From the NCBI GenBank assembly GCA_037349105.1, contig JAYJMM010000078.1:651001-715000 (forward strand): a stretch of DNA of 64,000 nucleotides. Reading direction: 5' to 3'. The stretch is from Limnomonas spitsbergensis (taxonomy: Eukaryota; Chlorophyta; Chlorophyceae; Chlamydomonadales). The translations under genes and the position numbers were made by a program. Of this stretch, positions 11,864-23,800 are shown piece after piece (position 1 is the stretch's first letter; the number at the start of each line of letters is the position of its first letter). The notes below the pieces were generated by a model. That model saw only the letters and a list, made by a program, of their open reading frames with translations. It ran no database searches and was not told the origin of the DNA.

Positions 11864-14800
11864 ATGTTTACTTTGCTGTATGGGTTTTACGAGTATCTTT
11901 TTAAACGAGACGAGTTTCATGTTCTGATTCTAGGCCTAGACAAGGCCGGCAAAACGAATGTAAGCAGCCACTGAAGACGGCCTCACGTTATCCGAGCGCT
12001 GCCTTGTCGTCACGGTGCTAGATGCCATTGCTTGTATCAAGGCCACAACAAACAGGCCATGGTATCTGACTCCCATGTAAACGCCAAACCCCCATGTTTA
12101 AAAGTCCCTGTGACTGAGGAGGCAAAAATGCAATATGCAGAAAGTCTGAAGAGTTTGAATACTGCATGGCTCATGTGCCATGCAATGCTCCCGCCGGGGT
12201 TGCGACAGGTGTCTGCCATGGCAGGCATGCTTCAATAAAGATGGCTCTCAATGCAGAGGCAGGCACTTCATGACACAAATTTGCTGAGATGCTTTGGTCT
12301 CTTTCCATGCCATATGAATACCACCCTCCAATTTTCCACCACGGTCTACATCCCCTCCATGTCAAGCACCTGCTTAGGTGCCCCAGCCATCTCAATACCC
12401 ACCTGCCCACCTTCACATTTCAGATTTAGTCTTGTCAATGGCACGCCGAGCAGTCTTATCCCTTCAAATGCATGGCGTCATTTGCTGCCCTCACGTGCTT
12501 CTCTCAGGTCCTGGAGCGATTAAAGACGATTTTCACACAAGTGGTCGGCCTAGACCCCGGCAAGATCCTTCCTACTGTTGGTGAGGGTGCAGGAGTACAT
12601 GGGTGCACAATAGGGCCAGTGCCAGCGCTAACGGTGAAGCTAAATTCAGATAAAGTTGCTTGCCTGTGAGGCTGGACTGATTTTCTTGTCATGCATTCCG
12701 TGGCTTCTTCTTTAAACCCAGATGGAGGGGGTGGAGGCACCCTCCGAGATTCATCCTAGTGTCCGTCTGCTTTTGTTGTCGTTGTCACAACGTCTGCTCG
12801 TCTCCACCCTAAAGACTATTTTTCTAGGGCCAGGAAATACAATGGGTTGGATCTGAGATGAAGGACCAGCACCTAACTAGGGAATTGGGGGAAAATGAAA
12901 CATCTCCACATGTGGCCTATGGCCGCTAGCAAGACATGCATGCTGGCGCCTTTCTCACCGTAGCGTTTCTGCTTGACCTAGAGACTTCCAGCTGACGATC
13001 TTATTTTGCACCTTGAACGGATGCATCCGTTTTTCAGTGTGACCAGCGAGAGGCCTTTTCATCCACCCTAGTGCACTTTTAGTCTTCGCCAACAAAGTTG
13101 TGATCGCAATGCCCACATGCCCTCGCACTGGGCCGACGTCCTGCATGGGCAGGTGGTCTGCATGGTGCATGGGCACATGGTCTCGCTTGGTTTGCCGGTA
13201 ACCCAATCGAGGTGCCACGCTTTAAAATACGTAAATGCATGCAGCTCTGTGCCCACGTCCATCCATGAAAGCCTCGTGTCAGAACCGAAGGCCCTAAGGG
13301 GCTACCAGGGCCTGATGGCCTTCGTGTCAGGATTCGTTACCTCGGTAGCGTCTGTATTAGTTAGCAGGTACTGTGGGCACCCAATGAAATGTCTCAATCT
13401 GCCAAGTGCTTGCGCCCTCTGCCCAGGCCTCAATGTCGGCCGTGTTGACGCATTCGGGCGGAGCTTGGTGATATGGGATCTTGGAGGTCAAACCAGCTTG
13501 CAGGTGTGAGGTGGGGAAGGGTTAAGGGTCTATAGGCCAGGCCGGCTAGCCTGTGAGAGGTGGGGAAAGGTTGGTGGTTTAGAGGTCAGACTGGCTTGCA
13601 GGTGAGGGGGGGGGGGGAAGGGTTAAGGCTTTACAAGCCAGGCTGACTAGCTGCTGGGTGTGTGGAAGGGTTGAGGGTTTAGAGGCCAGGCTGGCTTGCA
13701 TGTGACAGGTGGAGACGAGCTGGGTGCAAGGTGGTAGAGATGGGTATTGAAGCTCCCAGGGAACAGGTATAAAGCAGATGGCAAAGGGCAGGCTCAAATG
13801 ACAGAGGGGACACTGGGCATTTGTTATTTGATTGTGGGCAATGAGATCACTGCAGGGAGGGGTAGGTCTGTGCAGAAATTTGACGGTAGCTGCATGGCCA
13901 AAAGCGTGACTGTTTCGTATGCCATCTAGATAGGCTAGGCCTGACTGAGCGAGGGAGCGCGTGACAACCTATTCAGGATGCAGCACCGGTACTGGATGGC
14001 TTGCATGTCAGCATCTTCCAATTGTGCTCCGTAATATAGGTATGGGGCAAGGCTCCCAAACAAACATAACACAAACATCAGTTTTCTTCAGCCTACACTG
14101 GAAATAAGCACCGGTAACTACCTTAAAACCAAGTAGGGTCCGCGCAGGCAAAAAGGAATGTGTTTCTTTATCGCGCAGCCAGAAAGAAATAAAAAACGAC
14201 CGCACAGCAGCGAAATTATAATTTACTTTAACGCCGCGCAGCAGGTAATTAATTTAACGCCGTGCATCCGTATCCGCAAGATAATATCCAACATCCGCAA
14301 AATATATTAATATCCGTCCTCGCAGCACTTTCAGCCAGTACAATAAAACTCTGTTAAAAGTGAAAGCCCTTGTTTAATGCTAGGAAGGATGGTACACGGT
14401 CAGCAATACTCAGCAGTCGTCATTCTCCTCCTCCCCCAGTTCCTGGCCTCAGGAAACGTGTGGCTGTAAGGGCCCCGAAACGTCAGCAGTCGTTAGCACC
14501 CGTCTCTGCCCCAAAAATCGAGCTTCGCTACGGGGACTGGCGTAAGGATCGCTTGACAATGTCAAATCAAACAGTTGCGCGCTAGCGCGCGTCTATTTTT
14601 ATATTTGCTGTTTTCAATTCATAGCGCGCACCGAGTGGGGGGCAAAAAAAAGCCGGGGACCTCATCCCCCCCCAAAAGAACGAGCACCCAAGCCTACCAC
14701 CCACCCGCCTACCGCCTCCGGAATCCATTGAAATTCAAATATCTCATTCAAAATTCAAAATTACAGGGCATGCAAGGGGTGGTTTTTGATCAGCTTGTCA

Positions 14801-17800
14801 AGGCGCTTCTACTGGTGTATTTTCCTGGTTTTACTGGTTTAATTCGTTAGGTGATGACAATATATGCCAACAGTCAATTTTTGTACTGGGCTCAGCCAGG
14901 CTATTCAGTACCGACTCATGCTCGCTAGCGATGACAATTCATACCAACAGTCAATTTGGGTACTGAGCTCAGCCAGGCTATTGACTAGCGACTACTTTTA
15001 GCTCTGACCTGCACATGCCAGAATCCCGGTCTCCACACACGGCACCACAGAAGCCACATGCTTCATCAGCATGAGGCTCCAAGCTGCAGGCTGCGCCACA
15101 TTGGCCCAACAAAATATGGCGTGCGAAGTGCAAGCGCATAGCGGATAAGTTGAACTTCTTCCCACACCCAGCAACCACATGCACATCCTTGGCTGCTCCT
15201 GGGCCTGGCTGATCCTGGCGCTGCTCTAGCTGCTGAGTCACGCTGTTGCAAAGAGGCCAGAACTTGGCCTCACTGCCTCTGTAAGGGAACGCAGCGGACA
15301 TATTCACGCTGTGAGGGGCAGCTGGCGGAAGCTGGCCTGGCACCCCCCCTGCTTGGGTGAGCAGTGCTGCCAAGATACTGTCCAGAGTAGATGCCTCGCA
15401 CCTTGCCACGACATGTGGTGTATCTGGAGACAGAGAGGCTGTCGTGGCGGAGGGGAAGGCTCTGTGGGCAGCCACCTTTAGCTGCCCGCCAGTCTTGCCC
15501 ATCCACTCAAATGCAGTATCTGACCCATCCTCCTCGTCACCTCCAGAGTACCTAAGGTGCATAAGCGCCCCAGTCACCTGAGCAGCCTCCATAAGCAGCT
15601 GCTCCGGTGTCATCTCGCCCACACTATACAGACCCCCCCTGACTCAGCTGGTTTCGGAGTGTCTCCAATGGAGCCAAACCCTCAGTATGGGGGCCAGGGG
15701 GTCACGTGGTAATTCAAGCAACATTTTAGGATGTAAATGGACTCGTGTCGGCAAGAAGAACACAGAGGTGCCGCTTCCAGCCTCAACAGACCTCCAGAAA
15801 AAAGATATGAAGTTTTTGGAAATATTGGGTTTTTGGGGGGAACCACCCCGTCATTATTTTGTGGCTACCTTGTTCCTCCTTCGAGATCTGTTGGATCCCA
15901 TTGAGGTTTAAGTAAGCAGCTGCAGTCAGATAGCCTCATGCCACACCATTTTGGCAAGCATGTCGAGGCTGCGAAAAGCCGTATCATATTTTATACCTCA
16001 CTTAATGATGAGGGGCGTCCTGATTGTGATGTAGTTTCGATAAGGGCGAAGTCTTTTAATTTTGTGTCCAATTTTCTTGCTGAGTGTGATGAGGATGGCC
16101 TTACCCGTTTCCAGCGAAGTGAGGCCCCAGCGATGTGAGATCCAGCCGAGCACCACCACTTGCGAGATCTCCCGCTTGCCAGGGCGTGCTGAGTCTGTGG
16201 CCACTGAGTTGTTGGAGGGCCTTGAGTCACGCTTTGGCAATCTTGTCGTATTGGATGTTTTTTCGGCCTTTGACCCGGGGCACTATTTGGGCGTGATGAT
16301 GCTGACTTGAGCAGCCTCTTCCATTCTGAATTTGCCACCTTGAAGTCCAACTTTTGCGGCACTGGCTGTTTTTAGAGTGCCGCCATAAAAGCCATGCTCG
16401 ATGATGAGTTTGAGTTATTGAAAGGCTGGATTGCAGAGAAAGTAAACCGCTTTGCCACTAAAAAAAAGAGAGCATGCATATCTCAGATTATCTGAGCCCA
16501 TTGGCTATTTATATAAAGAAGGACGTTGTAGTCCACATTGGGGAATTTAAGTATTAAGGCAGAACGATAATGTAATCCTTTAAACACTCGTCGCTTATGA
16601 AAGCACTCCTCGATATGGCGCGGACAGCTGTAGGCATCGTCACCAAAAATTTGACTCAGGTGACGCCTGTCAAGCTGAGCATCATGCACACTAATGCGCT
16701 GATGCACGCCACGTACCGTTGTAGAAGTTGGGCTATCAGCATCAGCAAGGTCGCGATACCTACGCCAGGTTGCCCTGGTATCGGACCCCTGATGACGCCC
16801 TCTACTCTTCGGACGTGGCAGCCGATGTCATATACCGAGGGGTGTGACACGGTTGACAAAGAAATCCCTCGGACCCAAGTTTCCTCCAAGATGTTTGAAT
16901 ACAGGAAGATCGCACTTCGACACCTTGACGTCTGCCACATGCCACCCGCATTGCCCCGAGAACAAGACAAGATAGTGAAGCCGAGAGGAGAGAACACTAA
17001 CAACCAGAAGAACCTGCACATGGAGTCGGTAAATGTGGACTTGACTGGGTGGTATATGATGGCATCTACTGGAGCACCTCGCCACCTGACACCTAGCCCG
17101 ATCCTTTTCGGCCCAACCCCAACTACACACGCGGACAAAAAACAGAAGAAAAAGAGAAGGCGCAAGCCTAAGAAAAGTCACAAGACATGCAAGGTATCTC
17201 ATCACAAAGAGATCCTCCTCTACATCTGGGCGAAATACGCCATGCACCTTGCAAATGGAGATAAGAGATGGGGAATGTATGGAAAAGCTTTTCAGAAGCA
17301 GGTTCACCGACTACTGAACAATCACCGTAAAAGGATGAGAGACTCCAGACAGACTACTCAGACGCGGAAGACAACGACGAATAGAGAAGACGAGCTTCAA
17401 GTGCGAGTCAGAAGAAACCAACATGCAGAAGTTGCCAAACGGTCAACACCAGGGTCAGAGATAAAAGCCAGGAGAATCGACAGGCTTGGAGAAGAAACCT
17501 TAAGTTATGAGCCACAAATGCTGAACCCAAAACGAGGAGGGAACAAGCACCCCGCCCGCATTTCCAGGACAAGCCATATCCCAGAAGACATTTACTACGA
17601 AGAACAGCATAAAGAACTTTGCCAAGCACATGCCCTTGACAGAGAAGAGAACTTGGTCGGAGGGGCACGGCCACCCAAAACAAAGGCAGATGCAAGAAAA
17701 AATAACCAAGCATCCACGCTAGAAAATCGTCTCAAAGTCCCGTACAACATGAACCATTTCATACCAGAGGGGATTCACTATGAAAAGCAGGAGGGCAAGT

Positions 17801-20800
17801 TCTGCCAAGCACACGCAATGGCTATGCTCATGGGTGCACCCCTCACACACAGTAAATGGGAGATTATGGCTTGGTTCAACAGTCAAAGACAGAATCCGAC
17901 ATACGAACATCATAGATACACCCTTAGGCCTGAGCAACAGCAATTCCAATCGAATGGGAACTTCACAAGCACAGCATGGGCCTTCTATGCGTTTGAAAAC
18001 TACGGTATGGACTACCGCATGGTGATGGATCAACGTAGCGATTTTTTGAAGCTGACTGTAGACACGCTAGACAGGCTTCTTAAAGACTTGCAAGAAAATG
18101 AGGAATACCAGTTTGATGCCCTAGTCGTCATAACTAAAGAACCAGCATATCGACACGCAAGCACTCTTCGCCGGTACAAGGGCAAATGGTACTGGCTAGA
18201 CTCAGAAAAACCCAGAAGAGCAGTGATCTCAGGGGGAGGAATGGAGGCAGACCTTAACCTGCAGGAACTGAGAGACAAGGCATATGAAGTCTGCGGATAC
18301 TTCCATGCCAACAGTTTAGCCGAATGTCGAAACGCATGCGTAAACTTCCCACCTATCAGGCACCCCCGGGGGGGCTCTCTCAGCCCTATCACAATTCTGG
18401 ACTCACCGACTCCCATGCCTTTGAGGAATAGGGTGAACCTTCCGCCTGGACCTGAACCACAAAGCGTGCAAGACATTAAGCAACATTTTTTGCAGCAAAG
18501 TGGCCTACAAATTATATCAGGCCCTTACTTTTCCTTCTCGGTGGGAGACTGTTACTTTGACTCTCTAGCACATCTATCAGGTATTCCTCCCAGCATGTTA
18601 AGAGGCCTCGGGGTGCAAACTTTCAGGCAAGCCCTGTCCCTAGGCAGGCAGGATGCGGTCAGGTCATTAACCACGCTGATCTACCAACAAGTGCACGGTA
18701 CCGATTCAAGACACAAGCTATCTGACTGGTCAAGACGAATGGCCATGCCGTGTGACGGGGATACGGGACAGGGACTATGGGCCGACAGGGTCATCACCCA
18801 CTGGACTGCAATGGCATTGCAAATAACAGTGCATCAACACCAAATTTCGGAGTCTGATGCGGGACGCAGCATTGTGAGCCAACTCCTAGGAGTTCAACCA
18901 ACAAGTGACGCTACCCCCGCCCTGCATGTGTGGTTTTCTGGAAATACCCTAGCGGGGCACTTCGAGCCTATGCTGCCATTGGCTGCCTCTCGCCAACCCA
19001 CCGGTACCCTGCCCCCCGATAGACTGACAGTTTTACGAGACAGATGTTCCAACGTTGCATCAGATCTCCCAGATGACACAACGCTGCTGCGAGCGTTTGT
19101 GTTACTGATGCAGACATGGGACGACTTCCTGACAGATATTGGAGACTGCATGTCAAAAACAATCAGGTTCATGTTCCCATGTATCCAGGGACCAGTGCTC
19201 CCAGATTCTATCACACTGATATTTGTACGGGCCAAGCGCATCGTGCAATATGTGCATCCAAGGCATGGCCCTGCTAAAAAACAACGAGCTCGAGCATCTA
19301 TTGAGGTTATCTTTTCCAGACCAGGATGCCACCATGGGAGTGATGGGACAGGGTGATACACCTAACACCAATGCACCCCCCCCCACCCATGTCACAGTCC
19401 TCGACACACCTAGATGTGATATCAAAGGAAGGACAAATAAAGGGCATGAGAAGATACACGGTGTTGAAAGAACAAAACAAAATAAATTGGCTCCCAAAGG
19501 ATACGTACGTAAGCTCAAGAAAAAACAAACTAAATGCAACACCACCCTCCCGCACACAACGGAAGGAAAGAAAAAGAACAAACTGTTTCAGCCCCTCATT
19601 TTATCGTACCTCACTTCCTCGATCACGGGTGCGCCAGAACCAGCGCAGCCAAAAACACAGGTGAAACAGACCTTAAAGAACAGGATTGCCCAAGAAAATA
19701 CAAGTCTACCACGCCAGCCAAGTGCTCCACCCCACGGAGAAGACCAAACAGCCTGCCAACCAGCTACGTTGCGCATGATCACAGCCAATGTCCAAGGCGC
19801 CTACACTGCAAAGTATGACATAGAGATGACCATCCAGCAGCATAACCCAGATGTCCTCGTACTCACCGAGACAAACATGCTTCCCAAGCGGAAAAAGGCC
19901 AAATGGTTGAAAGTAGCCCTACAGGGGTATCAATACTGGGCGTGTACACACAGCGAACAAGGCAGAGGCTTGCGAGGGGTCATCATTGCCATCAAAGAGC
20001 ACATTGCAGTGTTGGGAAAGGCCACCCAAACAGAAGGCGACCACTGCAATGGGAGAATTCTGAACGTTGCTATCCACCTGCCCCACTCCAGGCCCATCAA
20101 CATCACAGGAGTCTATGCGCCAGCAGGTTGCTCACCAGAGGAGGAGACAGAGAGACTAAAAATGTACAGCATACTCACGGAAAACATGCAAGAAACACAA
20201 AACGGTGACCCTTCTTGCCATATTATGCTAGGCGACTGGAATGCTACGCTGCTTCAAGGTGACAGGAGCAGCGGACACACTTACCTCAAGGATGAGACAC
20301 ACAGGAAATTTGTTGAAGCAGTTAAACTTTCACCCCTAGAAACGAACCTTAGCCCTCGAGCCCACACCTTCACCCACTTAAACAGCACGATTGAGTCCCA
20401 CACGACCAGCAGAATTGACGATATTTTCACAAACCTGGATATGGGCATCATCAAAAGTAAGACCAACGTCCTCCAAATAGGCACCCAATCAGATCACACA
20501 CCCCTGCTAGGCATCATTGAACTGAGAAACACAGGGATTTTCATCCCCACTCTAAAAGAACAGCCCACTCGCCCCTCCACCCGGGTCTTGGTCCGCCCTA
20601 TCAGCCTCACCGACAAGACAGCCTTCGCCAACAAAATCTCCACCTTCTCAGAGGGTATCGCCGGTGAGACTCGAGACCTGCACCATAAAATGCAGCTGGT
20701 AATTAAAGAAGATATTCAGCCATACTTCGACAGGATTGAGTCCGAAGACGGGAAGACCAGCAATCGCCTAGCTATTATTCAGGGACAAAATGCGGCGGTA

Positions 20801-23800
20801 AAAGTGAATGAGCTAAGTGAACAATTGTTGAGTGCTCTACAGAAGACACAAGCAATCGCCTTACAAACATGTGAGTGCAAAAACACTAACCCCTCTGGCA
20901 CCCACCTCCGCTCACGGGTTCTGTCACGGAAAAGAGTTATGTTATGCAAACACTTTCAAGCTTGTCATGAGATTAGAAACGAAGTTCGCAATACTGCTAT
21001 CGACTCAAGTACAGGGATGCAAGAGATCATAGCTAACCAGACTAACCTTCCCAGCGGTATGGAAATGAGACTTCATGAGGCCGCAACCTTGGAGACAAAC
21101 GTGGGCATGAATAGTGGGCAGATCCTCTCACAAGTCATCAGAGGCATTAGATCCGAGATCCAGACCATGGACAAGGGACAGGACAAGCAAAATCTCAACC
21201 AAGCGATCAAAGCTACCAGAGACCTCATTAACAAAAAACCAAAGATGGCAAACAGGAAAATCTTCAAAAAGCCAGCCTCCGGAACCAACTACAAAGCCCT
21301 TGTGGACCCGGCCACAAACCACATCACTGACGACCCCAAGAAGATGATCTCGATTGTGGAGGAACATTTCACCAAATTGCTGACCCCTTGTGCCCCCAAA
21401 AGTGGCAAATACCACCCACATGAGGTCACACGGCAGTACCCATGGACAACGGGTCCCGATAAATTTACCTTGGAAACGCTGGCAACCCGTCTCCCAAACC
21501 GAACGTGGCTGCACAGAACAATCCAGCAATCCTCAGTGTTTGAAGAATGCCTACACACACTAAGTGATGGGAAATCACCGGGACCAGATGGGATCGTAAA
21601 TGAACTCCTAAAAATGATGACACACGAGTTCAAGGAGTGCATGCACATGCTCATGATCATCATGTGGGCAACCGGTGTGACCCCAGACGAATGGAAGCAA
21701 AGTACTACACAACTGTTGGAGAAGGGGCCGGACGAAACCTTGGTAGACAAGAAGAGACCTATCGGTATGCTTAATGCCCTATACAAACTCTGGACGAGGC
21801 TTCAAACAAGGGCTATGTCTGACTACGCTGAAAAACACTTGCTTCTGAGCTCTACCCAAAAGGGGTTCAGGACAAAAGCCAGCACCATGGACCAACTCCA
21901 GATGCTAGTCATGGCGCTCGAAGATGCACGACACACCGGCCAGAATATCTATAACCTACAAGTCGACTTCTCCTCAGCGTTTAACATGATAGACCACGAC
22001 ATTCTTCTTATGATCATGTACGACCTAGGGTTCCCTACAGATGCGGTGGATGCAGTTAAAAACCTTTACATGGGGGCAACAACCCAGGTCCGATGGGGCA
22101 CAGAGCTCACTGGAAAGATCCCCATGGGGCGGGGCAGCATACAAGGGGACACCCTTTCACCCCTCCTTTTCCTCATCTACATTGAACCACTGCTCCGGTG
22201 GGCCCAAGTCGGGGCCAGGGGCTACATGTTTGGATGCATAGATGACATGAACGCTCGCATGGAACACTCACTCAGCAATGCAGCATTCGCAGACGACTTG
22301 TCAATGCTGACATGTAAACTGTCGGACCTGCACGTACAAGCAGAGAAACTTAGTCTCTACTCGGACTTCGCGAAAATGAAGGTCAACACTGGGAAAACTC
22401 TAGTATCAGGTGTCCTTTATCAAAACATCCGCACTGGACTATATGGGAACAAGGATGCTCTGGTACAAGTAAGAAGACAACTGGAAAATCAGATTATGGT
22501 TCAAGGACAATACGTGCAACACCTTCCCCCAATAGACCCCTTCAGATACCTCGGTGCAGAGCTCACGATGACACTAGACTGGAAGTTCCAGCACCAAAAC
22601 CTGATAAAGAAGGCAAGGCAAAAGATTGAGGAGCTGCAAGCCTCACATGCCACTCCAAGACAAATTAAGCATATCATTGAGACAACTATTAAGCCCTCAA
22701 TCTCAAACACCTTTGGGATAACCCCATGCACGGGAGCTGACCTCCAGATTCTAGACAGCATCATGGCCACGGCCGTCAAGAAGGCTTACGGACTATGGAC
22801 ATGTGCCAACTCAGCTACCGTACACCAAGATGTCGCGTCCTTCGGGCTGGGGTGAGCATCCATGGCGACAGAATACGCAAAGAAGAATACAGAACTGCTC
22901 ATCACATCCCTACGCGATGAAGGGCGCATGGGCACAGTCACTCGAAGTCTCCTGGAGAAGCAGCTCAAATATATGGGCGGTTGCCACACAGGGTTTAAAG
23001 ACACCCAACAGGCTAAACATTGCATGCGGCTCAGACAACTGTCCCATATCACAGATAATGACCTGATCATCATGAAAAGCAAGGTGCAACAATTCACAGC
23101 ACACACCCCAGAACTCGCCCAAGCGCTAGAACAGCTCAACCCCGCCACTGTTACCCTCCCTGCCACAGACCCCCTCAATGCGTACACCTTGCTTCAACCC
23201 CTGTTTCACCTAGGAATCACTCACCTAGCAGACCTGACAGAACAAGGAGGCAAGCACTTGATGGATGGGAGAGGCCTGAGAAACAGATACGGGAGAAATG
23301 TCAAAGACAAGCACATCATAGCCTTAAACAGACTCTCAGTCATGGCAAACAACGGGCCGGGTGCAGACAAAGACCTAAGAGACATGATAAGAAAAAGAAA
23401 CACGTCGTTGTGCCTTCCAAAGGACCAACGAGAGATACATGAGGGAAACATGTACATCACTGCTATAGCAAGAAACCCCATGCCAACAGGAACCATATTC
23501 CAGGCCTCCCTTCACCCTGACCAGACATTGATCACCCAATACCTGAATACCAAGGACAGTGTCATTCCAACAGCAACAGAAACAGAGAGACCGGGAGACC
23601 TCGCTGATATCCCATATCCCACACAACATCCAGAGGGCAGAGCAAACCCGACCGGACAGCAAGGCAGCAAGAAAAAACAACACTGGCGCAAGGACCCTAC
23701 CCTCCACAGAGACAAGAAAAGGCAAGGATGCTTGTCAAATACGAGCCTACGGAAAGAGATTGCGACCCCACGCAGAAAGTGTCAGACAACAGGAACATGC

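Noticed and set aside
16656..17307. Minus-strand ORFs of 159-169 codons inside the LINE
   Set aside because: Shadows of ORF1, which has clear domains on the plus strand.
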